This document shows, in pieces, positions 17,463 to 26,455 of a stretch of DNA of 40,473 nt. A program made the translations under genes and the position numbers. The notes under the pieces were generated by a model. It searched no databases. It saw only the letters and a list, made by a program, of their open reading frames with translations, and was not told the origin of the DNA. The stretch comes from Planctomycetales bacterium (GTDB lineage: Bacteria; Planctomycetota; Planctomycetia; Isosphaerales; Isosphaeraceae): positions 1-40,473 of the forward strand of contig DAIDKV010000212.1 of assembly GCA_027449865.1 (NCBI GenBank), given 5' to 3'. Positions within the stretch are counted from its first letter, which is position 1. Each line of letters starts with the position of its first letter.

Positions 17463-17783
17463 AGCCGGGCCGAAACGCGACACCGAATCCTCGTTAACCC
17501 GCACGGCGATTTCCCGTGATCATGGGCTCTCGCCTGTTTCCTCTTTTATGTGAAAATCCGTTCGGGTTGCTCGGAAAATTTTTTTCAGCAAATTTGCTGA
17601 TTCCGGTGATGCACCCTTGACTCGGCCATTTGCCCCCGGTAGCTTCACCTCGTTCGATCCGGTTTCGTTGCGAGCAGACCGAGATCGTGCACCAGGCCAT
17701 GTCGCTCGGAAGTGGGGCGTTCCGTTCTTGGCACGCCATTGACAGAGAGCATCTCTGACACCTCATCCCGACGGGGGGTTTCC
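17463..17783. promoter_or_regulatory. 321-bp upstream region of DUF1559 gene, with palindrome
   Basis: No gene is supported here. A perfect 16-bp palindrome, TCAGCAAATTTGCTGA, lies at 17585-17600 just after an A4-T7 run (17574-17584). A possible sigma-70 pair follows: TTGACT at 17617-17622 and TAGCTT at 17640-17645, spacing 17. The -10 match is weak. The palindrome could be an operator for a dimeric repressor. The downstream start codon at 17784 is preceded by a run of six G at 17773-17778. Confidence 0.35.
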
Positions 17784-18743
17784 ATGCAAGGCCCGACCCA
17801 TCCGCGTTCCCGCCTGCGCGCATTCACACTGATCGAATTGCTGGTCGTCATTGCGATCATTGCGGTTCTGATCGCCCTGTTGCTTCCCGCGGTCCAGGCG
17901 GCCCGCGAGGCCGCCCGGCGCGCGCAGTGCACCAACAACCTCAAGCAGATCGGGTTGGCATGTCACAATTATGTGGATGTGAACAGTAGTTTTCCATCGC
18001 AGATCGCCGGCTACAACTACAGTGGGGGATGTGCCTGGTTCGGAAACTCGGATTACCGGACGAGCTGGCTCGTCCAGATCCTGCCGCAGATGGATCAAAC
18101 TCCTCTGTTCAACTCGTACAACTTCACGGGCGACCGGGCGGAATACTCCTGGAACAATGTCACGGTGATTGGACTTCAACTGAACGTGGTGATGTGTCCG
18201 AGCTACGCGGGTCCGATGCTCCAGCAAGGGCAATCCGACTGGAACAGCTATGCGGGGTCGGAGACGGCCTCGATGGCGAGTTGGTACATCGCCGGAACCT
18301 GCTACAAGGGGAGCATGGGCGACAACACCACGGGGATCTGGCCCGGATCGACGAACACACTCGGCGATTGCTCCAACAACCAGCCGACCGCGACGGGCAT
18401 CTTCTGGCGGGCCCAGATGCTCGTAACCATTCAGGCGGTGACCGACGGGCTGAGCAACACGATGCTCGCTGGTGAGGCGTTGCCCAACATGTGCAACTGG
18501 AACGCCTGGACCGAGAGCAACTCGTCGGTCGCCACCACCTCGATCCCGATGAACCAGCAGACCAATCTGAACCCGAAGGCGTGGAACTACTGCTTCGGAT
18601 TCCGAAGCCAGCATCCCGGAGGCATGAACGCCGCCGTCTGCGACGGCTCGGTTCGGTTTCTCAAGTTGACCATCAACCAAAACATCTACCGGGCCATCAG
18701 CACTCGGGCCAAGGGAGAGGTGGTCAGCGGCGACTCGTACTGA
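17784..18743 (+). CDS. DUF1559 domain protein (prepilin-like)
   Basis: A 319-residue protein with an archetypal prepilin N-terminus (RAFTLIELLVVIAIIAVLIA) followed by AAREAARRAQCTNNLKQIGL, the DUF1559 signature, and a C-terminal H-X9-DG motif (HPGGMNAAVCDG). Compared with the other DUF1559 protein here (2677-3750) it is 38 residues shorter and closer to the family consensus. The start at ATG 17784 is supported by a G6 run five bases upstream; an in-frame ATG at 17712 would put 24 non-pilin residues before the leader. It is followed by a small lipoprotein gene, a pairing common in planctomycetes. Confidence 0.95.
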   Translation: MQGPTHPRSRLRAFTLIELLVVIAIIAVLIALLLPAVQAAREAARRAQCTNNLKQIGLACHNYVDVNSSFPSQIAGYNYSGGCAWFGNSDYRTSWLVQILPQMDQTPLFNSYNFTGDRAEYSWNNVTVIGLQLNVVMCPSYAGPMLQQGQSDWNSYAGSETASMASWYIAGTCYKGSMGDNTTGIWPGSTNTLGDCSNNQPTATGIFWRAQMLVTIQAVTDGLSNTMLAGEALPNMCNWNAWTESNSSVATTSIPMNQQTNLNPKAWNYCFGFRSQHPGGMNAAVCDGSVRFLKLTINQNIYRAISTRAKGEVVSGDSY

Positions 18744-18867
18744 ATCGCGGACGCGAGCGGGGCCGGTCGGGTGGCATGGCCACCCCACCCCATCCGACCG
18801 GCGGAACGCGCGCTCACCCTCGGAAAAAGCCATCTTCGACCGTTATTCGCTCAGGAGATTCCAACCC

Positions 18868-19335
18868 ATGTCCTTCTCCAAGGCTTCAGGCCCGGGGACG
18901 TTCCCAGGGCTCCCTGACCTGATGCTCGTGATCGTGACGGTGGCGCTGGTCCTCGGAACGTTGGCGGGATGTACCGAATCGATCGATCGTCCCAAAACCT
19001 TCCCGGTCAGCGGAAAGGTGACGTACAAGGGACAGCCCGTCACTCGGGGGACCATCACCTTTCAGTCGGATCAGGGCCACGCCTCCGTCGCCGAGATTCA
19101 GTCGGACGGAACATACCGCCTCAGCACCTTCGGCGAAGCCGACGGCGCGGTGGCCGGACATTATCGCGTTTACGTCATCTCCAACACCGCCGATCCCAAC
19201 CTGATGCCCGGCTCGAGCCCCGGCTGGAAACCGCCCAAGGATCTGGTTCCGACGAAGTACGCCAAAACAGAGACTTCCGGGCTGGAAACCACCGTCAGCG
19301 AGGATAAGAAAGAATACGACTTTCATTTGGAGTAA
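18868..19335 (+). CDS. Small lipoprotein, carboxypeptidase-regulatory-like
   Basis: A 155-residue protein with a lipoprotein signal ending in the lipobox LAGC (cysteine near residue 35), then one beta-sandwich domain: PVSGKVTYKGQPVTRGTITF, IQSDGTYRLSTFGEADGAV, GHYRVYVI. This pattern resembles the carboxypeptidase regulatory-like/transthyretin-like domains found in many planctomycete lipoproteins encoded directly after DUF1559 genes. The gap to the DUF1559 gene is 124 bases, so co-transcription is plausible. It may assist or anchor the pseudopilin-like protein at the envelope, but nothing direct shows this. Confidence 0.85.
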   Translation: MSFSKASGPGTFPGLPDLMLVIVTVALVLGTLAGCTESIDRPKTFPVSGKVTYKGQPVTRGTITFQSDQGHASVAEIQSDGTYRLSTFGEADGAVAGHYRVYVISNTADPNLMPGSSPGWKPPKDLVPTKYAKTETSGLETTVSEDKKEYDFHLE

Positions 19336-20138
19336 AAAGAGAAAGGGAGTTCGTAAAGCCATCGGAGGGTTTCTGTCCCTCGGGCGTGCGAGATCTGGCT
19401 GACCATCCTTCCCTTCCACCCGCCTCGTCCCCCTCCACCACGATAAGCGACCCGAGGTCGATTTCGAACTCCTCCGGAGACCCGCGACGTAGCGGGCTCT
19501 GGAGTGATTTACGTGTCCGCTGATGGTGTCCGACCGGATCGCTTGTCGAAGCCCGCTCCCGCCGGCGATCTTCGCGAGACCTTCGGCATCGTCCGGGACG
19601 ATGACCGATGTAGGAGCCGGCTCCAGCCGGCGATCTTCGCGAGACCTTCGGCTTCATCCGGGTCGCCAGCTTGAGCTGGCTCCTACACGGGCTATGGGCC
19701 TGGTTCTTCGCGATTGGACGATCGTTTGACTCCCGCCGGCGATCTTCGCGTGACCAAAGGCATCGGCCGGGTCGCTAGCTGGAGCTGGCTCCGACACCGG
19801 CCACCGACGGGCTAATCCCGGCGGGAAGGACGTCGGTCAGGCATTCCAGCCGGATCCGCACGAAACGTTCAGGCCCGAAAGTCGGACCGACCCACGCATC
19901 TCTCGCCTGGCCCAGAAGTCTTTCCTTTGTTCTCTCCTTCGGGAAAGACGTTCTATGTTACCCATATCCGTAGCCTTCGATATGGCCGTACGAGCAGGAA
20001 GTCGTTGAGTGGCGAGGTTGACGCGCGCATCCAGTGCCGAGGTCCATTCGACGCCCTGGAGCGAGAGACGTCCCGGATCGGCATCGAAGGTTCTTGCACC
20101 ATCGGGGTACTTCCACCCAGGGGAAGGGCTGCGTCACC
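19336..20138. other. 803-bp intergenic region with REP-like repeats
   Basis: No convincing gene lies here. The left half holds the REP-like repeat cluster described separately (19551-19796). The right half (19800-20138) is the leader of the collagen-like gene; it has no clear promoter, only a weak TTGTTC (19927-19932) with TTCTAT 18 bases on. Confidence 0.6.
19551..19796. repeat. REP-like palindromic repeat cluster (three copies)
   Basis: A 27-base word starting GCCGGCGATCTTCGCG occurs at 19561-19587, exactly again at 19626-19652, and with a few changes at 19735-19761. Around the middle copy, TGTAGGAGCC (19609-19618) and its exact complement GGCTCCTACA (19678-19687) form the ends of a two-headed unit of about 79 bases. 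Each head is itself an imperfect hairpin. A diverged head recurs at 19772-19796. This is the architecture of bacterial REP/BIME elements, and the TGTAGGAGC start resembles the REP families known from Pseudomonas. Confidence 0.8.
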
Positions 20139-21446
20139 ATGCGTCAAAAGAAGCGCCGGAGTGTCGATGTCGGGGTCCGTCGGATCGAGTTCCTGGAAGA
20201 GCGACAACTCCTGAGTGCGACCTCGGAGAGCCTCCAGCAGGTCCTGCTTCTACGCTCCTTTGGGATTCCGACGGCGGCCCCTTCGCACGTTCAGAGTCCG
20301 ACGGAGGGCGGGCACACCGCGCTGGCCGTCAGTCATCGACCGGCGCGGATGCACTCGATCAGGGCGGAGGCGCATGGCGGGCATCTCGCGGCCGTGAATG
20401 CCAACCTCGTCTCGGTCACTCCCGCCTCGTTCAACCTCTCGTTCCGCGCCAGTCTTCCGACGATCGCCAACGGGCGGGCCACGGTCCACTTCAAGATCTA
20501 CAGCCAGGCGCAGGGTGGCACGCCTCTCTTCTCCGAGACAGAGCGGGTGACCGTGCGAAATCACGGTTTCTCGACGCTGGTCGGGGCGTACACGCCGGGC
20601 GGTATCCCGTGGAGCATTTTCGCTCAGAACCCGAACGTTTACATCGCCTACACGACGGCCTCCCGGCCCAATCTTGAAATGGGGCCCCGGACACCCGTCA
20701 ATGTGAATCAGGCGATGGGTCCTCAGGGGCCCATGGGCCCGCAAGGTCCGAACGGAGCCACGGGCGCGACGGGTCCAATGGGTCCAATGGGAGCCACGGG
20801 CGCGACGGGTCCAATGGGTCCAGCAGGAGCGACAGGCGCGACGGGCCCGGCCGGTCCAACCGGAGCGACGGGAGCGACGGGTCCGACCGGAGCAACGGGT
20901 CCCGCGGGTCCGACCGGCGCGTCAGGAGGTTCCTCGATCATCCCGTTCTCTTCAGGTCTCGATGGGACCATAACGACGATCGCGGGCGGGCTCTCGGGTT
21001 TTGGGGTACTTGTCGGTTTCGGAAACTCGGCGCAAACGACTTCCCCTCTCGGAGCGACGATTGATCTGACAGGCAGTGCCGGGCAAAACCTGGATGAAGC
21101 CTTCTCGGTGCCGCGAGACGGCACGATCACCTCGATTTCGGCCTACTTCAGCACGACCCAGGCGCTCTCGCTGATCGGCACGACCCTCACCGTCCAGGCC
21201 CAGCTTTACGAGTCGACGACGCCGAACAACACTTTCACACCGGTTTCGGGTGCCGTGGTTACCCTCTCGCCGTCGCTCACGGGTGTATTGGCGACTGGGA
21301 CCGTCGCCAACGGGATCGTGACCGGTCTGAGCATCCCGGTGACGGCTCAGACCCGGCTGGTCCTGGTTTTCTCGAGCACGGCCTCGGGGCCTTCCCTCAT
21401 CAATAACGTTTCCGGTTACATGAGTGGCGGGGTCGGTATCTCCTGA
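20139..21446 (+). CDS. Collagen-like protein with BclB-like C-terminal domain
   Basis: A 435-residue protein in four parts. The N-terminus is basic and has the planctomycete-type surface motif [12 protein letters not shown]. Residues about 85-180 form an unassigned beta-rich domain ([29 protein letters not shown]). Residues 194 to about 264 are some 23 uninterrupted G-X-Y triplets rich in GAT, GPM and GPT, a predicted collagen triple helix. The last 170 residues ([56 protein letters not shown]) closely resemble, from memory, the BclB C-terminal domain of Bacillus exosporium proteins, which would act as a trimerising head. It is probably a cell-surface trimer. The start at ATG 20139 follows GAAGGG by ten bases. 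The 3' end overlaps the convergent oxidoreductase gene by 31 bases. Confidence 0.9.
   Translation: MRQKKRRSVDVGVRRIEFLEERQLLSATSESLQQVLLLRSFGIPTAAPSHVQSPTEGGHTALAVSHRPARMHSIRAEAHGGHLAAVNANLVSVTPASFNLSFRASLPTIANGRATVHFKIYSQAQGGTPLFSETERVTVRNHGFSTLVGAYTPGGIPWSIFAQNPNVYIAYTTASRPNLEMGPRTPVNVNQAMGPQGPMGPQGPNGATGATGPMGPMGATGATGPMGPAGATGATGPAGPTGATGATGPTGATGPAGPTGASGGSSIIPFSSGLDGTITTIAGGLSGFGVLVGFGNSAQTTSPLGATIDLTGSAGQNLDEAFSVPRDGTITSISAYFSTTQALSLIGTTLTVQAQLYESTTPNNTFTPVSGAVVTLSPSLTGVLATGTVANGIVTGLSIPVTAQTRLVLVFSSTASGPSLINNVSGYMSGGVGIS
20718..20930 (+). repeat. Collagen-type tandem repeat in coding DNA
   Basis: The stretch encodes about 23 consecutive Gly-X-Y triplets. At the DNA level, 18-base units such as GCCACGGGCGCGACGGGT recur with small changes, so the tract is prone to length change by slippage or recombination. 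Confidence 0.9.
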
Positions 21447-22924
21447 TCCTGACCGGACGGAAGCAGCAGGGCCCCGTTCCGATGCGAGCGAAGCGCGGCC
21501 CTTGCTGCATAATAGCCGCAGAGACCGTGAACGCCGCCGCCTGGCGGCGTCGACGACGAGCAGAGGAAAACGCCCGGAATCGGCGTCGAATACGGAACGA
21601 TTCGGGCCACCGGTCGGGTGAATAGCTGTCGGAGGTCCTGGGCGCCTCCGTTGATGTCGCCGCCGACGTAGTTCGCGTTATACGTCTCGAAGTCGGCCGG
21701 TCGCATCACGTGCCGCGCCAGGATGAGGTCGCGAAACCCGGGCGCGAACCGTTCGACCTGTCCCTCGATCCGGTCGGTCATGTCGACGGTCGAGCCGTTG
21801 GGAACATGGCAGTACGCCCATCCCGTATGCTGGCCCTCGGGGGCGCGGGTCGGATCGAAGAGGCTTGGCTGCGAGACTAGAACATACGGCCGCTCGGGCG
21901 CCTCGCCGCGTCCGAGTGAGCCCTCCGAGGCCGCCAACTCGTCGAGCGTCCCGCCCAGGTGAACGGTGCCCGCCCGGGCGCATTCGGACGACTTCCAGGG
22001 GATTGGACCGGCGAGCGCCCAGTCGAGCTTGAACGCCCCGGCGCCCTGGCGGAACCGCCCGAGCCGCCGGGCATATCCCGACGGGAGCCGATCCCCGGCG
22101 ATCCGGAGGAAGGCTCGCGGACCAATGTCCAGCATCACCACCCGAGAGGGCGGCAGCTCGGCCAGCGAATCGACCCGCCATCCCGTGACGATCTCGCCGC
22201 CGAGCGACTGAAAAAACGAGGCCAGCGCCTTCGCCAGGTTCTGCGATCCACCCCGGACGACCGGCCATCCCGCGACGTGCCCGGCCAGGCCCAGCACCAA
22301 CCCGATCGCCGAGGTCGACCAGAGTTCCAGCGGAAGAATCGCGTGCGCGGCGAGCCCCGCCAGCAGGGCCCGCGCGGGCTCGTCGGCAAACCATCCGCGC
22401 GCCAGGGCCGTCGCCGGCTGGATCGCCCGCATCCCGAAGCAGGTCGCCAGCATCGGATGCCTCGGCACCTTGAGCGGACCAATCAGGTCGGCGAACAACT
22501 CCTCCGCGCTCTCGACAAACGGGCCGATCAGGCGGGTATAGGCGTCGGCGTCGGGACCCAGCGATCGCGCGGTCGCCTCGACCGAGCGCTCCAGCATCGC
22601 CGTTCGGCCGTCGTCGAGCGGGTGCGCGAGCGGCGCCAGCGGATGTACCAGTTCCAGCCCGTGCTCGGCGAGCGGGAGCGACTTCAGGAACGGCGAGGCG
22701 GTCGCAAAGGGATGCACGGCCGAGCAAATGTCGTGGCGAAAACCAGGAAGGGTCAGCTCGGCGGTCCGGGTCCCGCCGCCGATGGTCGCCGCGGCCTCGA
22801 TCACCAGCACCGACAGACCCTCGCGCGCCAGCGTGATGGCGGCTCCCAGCCCGTTCGGGCCCGAGCCGACGACGACGGCATCATATCGCGGTGAGGTGTG
22901 GCGGGGCTCCGTCCCGACTGGCAT
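21416..22924 (-). CDS. FAD-dependent oxidoreductase (phytoene-desaturase-like)
   Basis: A 502-residue flavoprotein. The N-terminal Rossmann dinucleotide-binding motif is clear ([20 protein letters not shown], then [16 protein letters not shown]), and the C-terminal part has the second FAD contact ([20 protein letters not shown]). The overall form matches the phytoene dehydrogenase/carotenoid isomerase-like NAD(P)/FAD oxidoreductases, which are common and mostly uncharacterised. No carotenoid gene is adjacent, so a carotenoid role is not supported. It is convergent with the collagen-like gene and overlaps it by 31 bases. Its start lies 53 bases from the divergent Cys-cluster gene. Confidence 0.9.
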   Translation of the reverse strand: MPVGTEPRHTSPRYDAVVVGSGPNGLGAAITLAREGLSVLVIEAAATIGGGTRTAELTLPGFRHDICSAVHPFATASPFLKSLPLAEHGLELVHPLAPLAHPLDDGRTAMLERSVEATARSLGPDADAYTRLIGPFVESAEELFADLIGPLKVPRHPMLATCFGMRAIQPATALARGWFADEPARALLAGLAAHAILPLELWSTSAIGLVLGLAGHVAGWPVVRGGSQNLAKALASFFQSLGGEIVTGWRVDSLAELPPSRVVMLDIGPRAFLRIAGDRLPSGYARRLGRFRQGAGAFKLDWALAGPIPWKSSECARAGTVHLGGTLDELAASEGSLGRGEAPERPYVLVSQPSLFDPTRAPEGQHTGWAYCHVPNGSTVDMTDRIEGQVERFAPGFRDLILARHVMRPADFETYNANYVGGDINGGAQDLRQLFTRPVARIVPYSTPIPGVFLCSSSTPPGGGVHGLCGYYAARAALRSHRNGALLLPSGQDQEIPTPPLM

Positions 22925-22977
22925 CGGCGAGGGTCTCCTGTTCTCGGCGCGGGTCGTCCTGGTATCCTGGTTCCATC

Positions 22978-23325
22978 ATGAACCCATCAGCCGATCTACC
23001 CGTGGTCGAATCCTGCGAGGGGTGTGGCGCCTGCTGCCTGGTCGTCACGCACCCGCCGTTCTACAGCGTCTTTCAGGGGCTCGGCGAGGCGGGCTGGGAA
23101 CGGCTGAAACGCGAGCGCCGGGATCTCGTTCTGGAGATCGTCGCCGATCACCGCGCCCGACGATCGGCGGGAGAGCCCCTTTCCGGAACGCCCTGCCTCT
23201 GGTACGACCTCGAATCCCGACGCTGCCGCCATTACGACTACCGCCCGCTCGCCTGCCGGGAGTTCGAGGTCGGCGAGGAGGATTGCCGGGACGTCCGACG
23301 ACGCCACGGCATCGAGCCCTACTGA
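22978..23325 (+). CDS. YkgJ-type cysteine-cluster (metal-binding) protein
   Basis: A 115-residue protein with an N-terminal CEGCGACC cluster (C13, C16, C19, C20) and further cysteines in GTPCLWYD, RRCRHYDYRPLACREF and EEDC. This is the zinc/iron-chelating YkgJ/Fe-S oxidoreductase-like family. Biochemical roles are poorly known; some members may insert or carry metals. The start at ATG 22978 gives the usual length. The upstream in-frame extension overlaps the divergent oxidoreductase gene and is less likely. It ends seven bases before the convergent small gene. Confidence 0.88.
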   Translation: MNPSADLPVVESCEGCGACCLVVTHPPFYSVFQGLGEAGWERLKRERRDLVLEIVADHRARRSAGEPLSGTPCLWYDLESRRCRHYDYRPLACREFEVGEEDCRDVRRRHGIEPY

Positions 23326-23332
23326 AGCCCTC

Positions 23333-23641
23333 CTACTCCTCGACCCGAACGTGCTGAACTCCGTGTTTGTGGAGCCAGGCGACGAGCGTCTCCTGCTCGT
23401 CGCTCAGTTCGACCTCGGTGGCATTGGCCGAGTCGAGTGGAGAGACGAGATAGATCACGCCCTCGTCGAACCATCGGGCGACCTCGTCCTTCGCGAACCA
23501 GAACTCGTCCTCGCGAAGCTCGGGAATTCCGGCCGAGCCGGGCGGGGTCATGAAGTACACCAGTTGCCCCCGAAGCTTCGCCGAAATGGAGAGCGGTGGA
23601 GCCTCGGGGCGATCGATCGCCACCAGTCGCGCGGGGTTCAT
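23333..23641 (-). CDS. Small conserved-looking protein, unknown function
   Basis: A 102-residue soluble protein without signal peptide, membrane segment or a motif I recognise. The start is well supported by AAGGAG six bases before ATG 23641. It contains RGQLVYFMTPPG, EFWFAKDEVARWFDEGV and an acidic C-terminus. The gene follows the mfnE-like gene on the same strand after 46 bases, so it may be the last member of the cofactor operon, but its content gives no link to C1 metabolism. Confidence 0.75.
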   Translation of the reverse strand: MNPARLVAIDRPEAPPLSISAKLRGQLVYFMTPPGSAGIPELREDEFWFAKDEVARWFDEGVIYLVSPLDSANATEVELSDEQETLVAWLHKHGVQHVRVEE

Positions 23642-23687
23642 ACGGTTCTCCTTGTCTGGGGGATTGTCACCGAGACCCCGGCAAGCG

Positions 23688-24311
23688 TCAAGGCGGCGCG
23701 CTTCTCGAACGACCGAGCTCGATCGCTCGGGTTCTCGGATCGCGGAGATTCACGTACTCGACTCGATCGACGCGCCGTGAGGCGGTCGGGAAAAACGGGT
23801 CGACCCGCCCGAGCCTCGCCGCGTCCTCGCGCGTGGAACCTTCCGCGATCGAGGCACTTTTGAGCAGGATCAGCGACCGAGCGTCCAGGCGATCGGCGAT
23901 CCAGGCGGCGATCGAGTCGGAGGTCACGTCCCAGCAGCAGGGCAGGGGGTCGGGATCGTTCGCTTCCATCGCATCGAAAATCCGACCGGGAACCAGGATC
24001 GCGAGCTCTCCCGAGAGCGAGTGGGCGACATCTTCGAGACGATCGAGGATCCGGGCGTCTGGGAAGAGCCGACCCAGAACGTCGGCGAGAAGGTCCATCG
24101 ATCGGATCGCCAGTCGATGCGAGGCGACCTCGCCGAGGCGATGGACGCGATCAAGCTGGCGGACGACATCGGCGAACGGCCCGCCGCCGCCGAGCAAGAC
24201 CGGCTGGATGTCAGGCTCCCGCTCGCGCAGAACCTTGAGGAACCCGGTCAGGCGATGGGGAAACTCAGGCCAGTCGAGCAGGCTGCCGCCGACCTTCACG
24301 ATCGCGATCAA
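23688..24311 (-). CDS. mfnE: Amino acid kinase family protein, MfnE-like
   Basis: A 207-residue member of the aspartate/glutamate/uridylate kinase superfamily: KVGGSLLDWP at the N-terminus, VLLGGGGPFADVVRQ as the phosphate-binding loop, and CCWDVTSDSIAAWIADRL, the stretch typical of the small kinases linked to H4MPT/methanofuran clusters. In methanogens MfnE phosphorylates (5-aminomethylfuran-3-yl)methyl phosphate to the diphosphate, the substrate of MfnF. Its ATG overlaps the stop of the mfnF-like gene by four bases, which fits exactly that pair of consecutive steps. Assignment is by family plus context. The product may be a methylofuran-type cofactor rather than archaeal methanofuran. Confidence 0.85.
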   Translation of the reverse strand: MIAIVKVGGSLLDWPEFPHRLTGFLKVLREREPDIQPVLLGGGGPFADVVRQLDRVHRLGEVASHRLAIRSMDLLADVLGRLFPDARILDRLEDVAHSLSGELAILVPGRIFDAMEANDPDPLPCCWDVTSDSIAAWIADRLDARSLILLKSASIAEGSTREDAARLGRVDPFFPTASRRVDRVEYVNLRDPRTRAIELGRSRSAPP

Positions 24312-25387
24312 GACCGATCCTCCACCCCGGCCGGCTGGAAGGCGTCGACGTCGAGCTTCTCGGCCGCGAGGCGAACGACCGCGAAGGCGCAGCCCGATGC
24401 CGAGCCAGCCGGTCCCCAGGCGTCGTTGAGGCTGAGGATCGGCCCGGATGTTGGGATCAACTCGCGCGCGACCCGAGCCGCGAGGAACTCCCCCGATCCC
24501 GCCACGATCGCCGCCCGAGGCGGTCCGACCGTGGCGAGGCAGGCGCGATGCGCCTCCTCGACGAGGCGATCGGTCAAAACGCGGTCGGCGGCCATCGCCA
24601 GATCGCGGGCGTCCGCCATCGAGAAGCCCTCGCGATCGGCACCGATCATCCGGGCGAGTCGATCGCGGGCCGCATCGAGAGTCGCGGGACGGCCGTCGGC
24701 CGTCGAGAGGTCCGTCGGCTCGGCCGGAAGATCGCCCAGGATCAGGTAAAGGTCGAGCGTCGAGGCGAAGAGCTCGGCGGCCAGGCCCGTCGGCACCCCC
24801 CGATGAGGGAGCCTGGTCGCCAGGGCATGAATCGGCGTTCGACGGACCCCGGCATAGACCAGCTCGCCCGTCTGAAGGCGTTCGGTATCGGTACGTCCCC
24901 GGGCGGCGACCTCGCCCCTCGCGATCGGAATCAGATCGGTGGTCGTCGATCCGATGTCGATCAGGATCGCGGGTTCCTCGGGAACGAGCCGGGCCGCAAG
25001 CTTCGCCAGGGCCAGCCAGTTCGCCGCGGCGGCAAGCATCGGATCCGCTCGGATCACCTCGATTCGATGGAAAACCCCGTCGACCCCCCAGATCGCCATC
25101 GCCCGACCCGAGAGCGCCCGAACCGAGGCATCGAGCACCGCCCCCACGCCAACCCGCCGGGTCGGGTAACAGTCGCAGAGCTCGGCCGTCATCGTCAGCG
25201 CCACGCCTCGACTCGCCGGCAGGCTCGCGACAATCGAGCGGATGACGTCCGAGAGCTCATCAGGTCGCTTCCAGACCTCGAACGGAACCACCTTCGCCAT
25301 CCCGTCGATGTGGGCGGCCTTGATGTTCGCCCCGCCAATATCCAGGCCAATCCAGTCGCCAGCTCCGGGTCGAGTCTCCGTCTTCAT
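24308..25387 (-). CDS. mfnF: H4MPT-linked C1 pathway protein, MfnF-like
   Basis: A 359-residue hydantoinase/oxoprolinase-like protein with an actin-like ATPase fold: WIGLDIGGANIKAAHIDG at the start (phosphate 1 loop) and ILIDIGSTTTDLIPI in the middle (phosphate 2 loop). This is the family long annotated as a probable H4MPT-linked C1 transfer pathway protein. The archaeal member MfnF joins aminomethylfuran diphosphate to gamma-glutamyltyramine in methanofuran assembly. It lies between mfnD-like and mfnE-like genes with four-base ATGA overlaps on both sides, so the three are almost certainly co-translated. Confidence 0.9.
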   Translation of the reverse strand: MKTETRPGAGDWIGLDIGGANIKAAHIDGMAKVVPFEVWKRPDELSDVIRSIVASLPASRGVALTMTAELCDCYPTRRVGVGAVLDASVRALSGRAMAIWGVDGVFHRIEVIRADPMLAAAANWLALAKLAARLVPEEPAILIDIGSTTTDLIPIARGEVAARGRTDTERLQTGELVYAGVRRTPIHALATRLPHRGVPTGLAAELFASTLDLYLILGDLPAEPTDLSTADGRPATLDAARDRLARMIGADREGFSMADARDLAMAADRVLTDRLVEEAHRACLATVGPPRAAIVAGSGEFLAARVARELIPTSGPILSLNDAWGPAGSASGCAFAVVRLAAEKLDVDAFQPAGVEDRS

Positions 25388-26451
25388 GAGGCCGCCTCCT
25401 CGCGATCGAGGATCGTCCCGGCCGCGTCAAACGCGATCGCGCCTCCCGCCCGGACCTCGTCAGCCAGCCCCTCCAGCAAAATCGAATCGGGAGGCGACTT
25501 CCACGCGCCCAGCCACGCCGACGCCAGTTTTCCAGGCGAGAGAAGCCGAACGATCCCGACAACCGAGGTGGTCGGCCGAGGATTGATCTCCAGTACTTGA
25601 ACATCTCTCATTGATGGATTCCAGACGAAATCAAGGCCGACCAGCCCGCGCAAGCCCGCGACGGAATCGACGGCTTTCCGAATCGGAACGAGATCCACGG
25701 GCCCCGGAGCGGGGATACGACCTCCACGATACGCGAACCGACCCCCGGAAACGACGATGTTTTGCGAGGCGATCGCGAGAAGCCATGAACGACCGTGGAG
25801 ATCGACAAGAAATGTCGCGCTCATGGGCTGTCCGGAAATGTAAGGTTGCAGGAGGGCCTGTTCCAAGGCAAAAAAGTCCTGTGGAGTCTCGTGGAGTCCA
25901 GGGATGAGGTAGGTATCGATCGACCCCGCTCCGTCGATCGGTTTGAGGACGGCGGGGTAACGGGCCTCGCGGGGAAGGCCATCCGAGGGTCGAACGGCCT
26001 GCGAGGGAGGCGTGGGGATCCCTCGGGCCGAGAGGTGATTCGCGAGCGCGAGCTTGTCGCCGGCCAGTTCGACGGCCTCGGCCGATGAGCCGATGAGCCG
26101 TGCGCCGGCCGCTTCGAGCATCCTGGTTTGATGGACGAGAATTCCCGATGTCTCGGGCGCGATCAGCAGGGTAAGATCGCATTGCCGGGCGAGGCATGCC
26201 ACGCGATCGGCTTTGTCGACGACTCCGATCGGCTCGATGATCCAGGGCCCGGGGTCGTCGGAGAGTCGATCGTCGAGGGTGACGACGACGCGCAACCGGC
26301 CGCCTGGGATCGCGGCGAAGTCACGAGCGAGGGCACGTCGCATGGCGGTTCCCTCGTTGGCCATCGACGAGGGGATCGGTGAACCGGCGAGGCCGCCGCC
26401 GGTTATCCATTCGTAGATCAGAAGGCTTCGGACCGATGGCGATGGGGTCAC
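25384..26451 (-). CDS. mfnD: ATP-grasp ligase, MfnD-like (tyramine/tyrosine-glutamate ligase)
   Basis: A protein of about 355 residues with ATP-grasp features: GDKLALANHLSARGIPTPPS, YPAVLKPIDGAGSIDTYLI, and the metal-binding end GLDFVWNPSMRDVQVLEINP. The N-terminal LLIYEWITGGGL fits the MfnD type, which in archaea attaches glutamate to tyramine for methanofuran. In bacteria with methylofuran the acceptor may be tyrosine. I choose GTG 26451 (GGAAG nine bases upstream) over the ATG at 26499, because the latter would overlap the divergent HisA-like gene by 44 bases. The stop overlaps the mfnF-like start by four bases. Confidence 0.82.
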   Translation of the reverse strand: MTPSPSVRSLLIYEWITGGGLAGSPIPSSMANEGTAMRRALARDFAAIPGGRLRVVVTLDDRLSDDPGPWIIEPIGVVDKADRVACLARQCDLTLLIAPETSGILVHQTRMLEAAGARLIGSSAEAVELAGDKLALANHLSARGIPTPPSQAVRPSDGLPREARYPAVLKPIDGAGSIDTYLIPGLHETPQDFFALEQALLQPYISGQPMSATFLVDLHGRSWLLAIASQNIVVSGGRFAYRGGRIPAPGPVDLVPIRKAVDSVAGLRGLVGLDFVWNPSMRDVQVLEINPRPTTSVVGIVRLLSPGKLASAWLGAWKSPPDSILLEGLADEVRAGGAIAFDAAGTILDREEAAS

Positions 26452-26455
26452 GACC

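Noticed and set aside
17730-17746. Possible sigma-54 promoter (TGGCACG followed by TTGAC)
   Set aside because: The spacing is one base short and the essential GC of the -12 element is GA, so it does not fit the consensus.
19551-19796. CRISPR array
   Set aside because: Copies are few, unequally spaced, internally palindromic and in both orientations; no cas genes are present.
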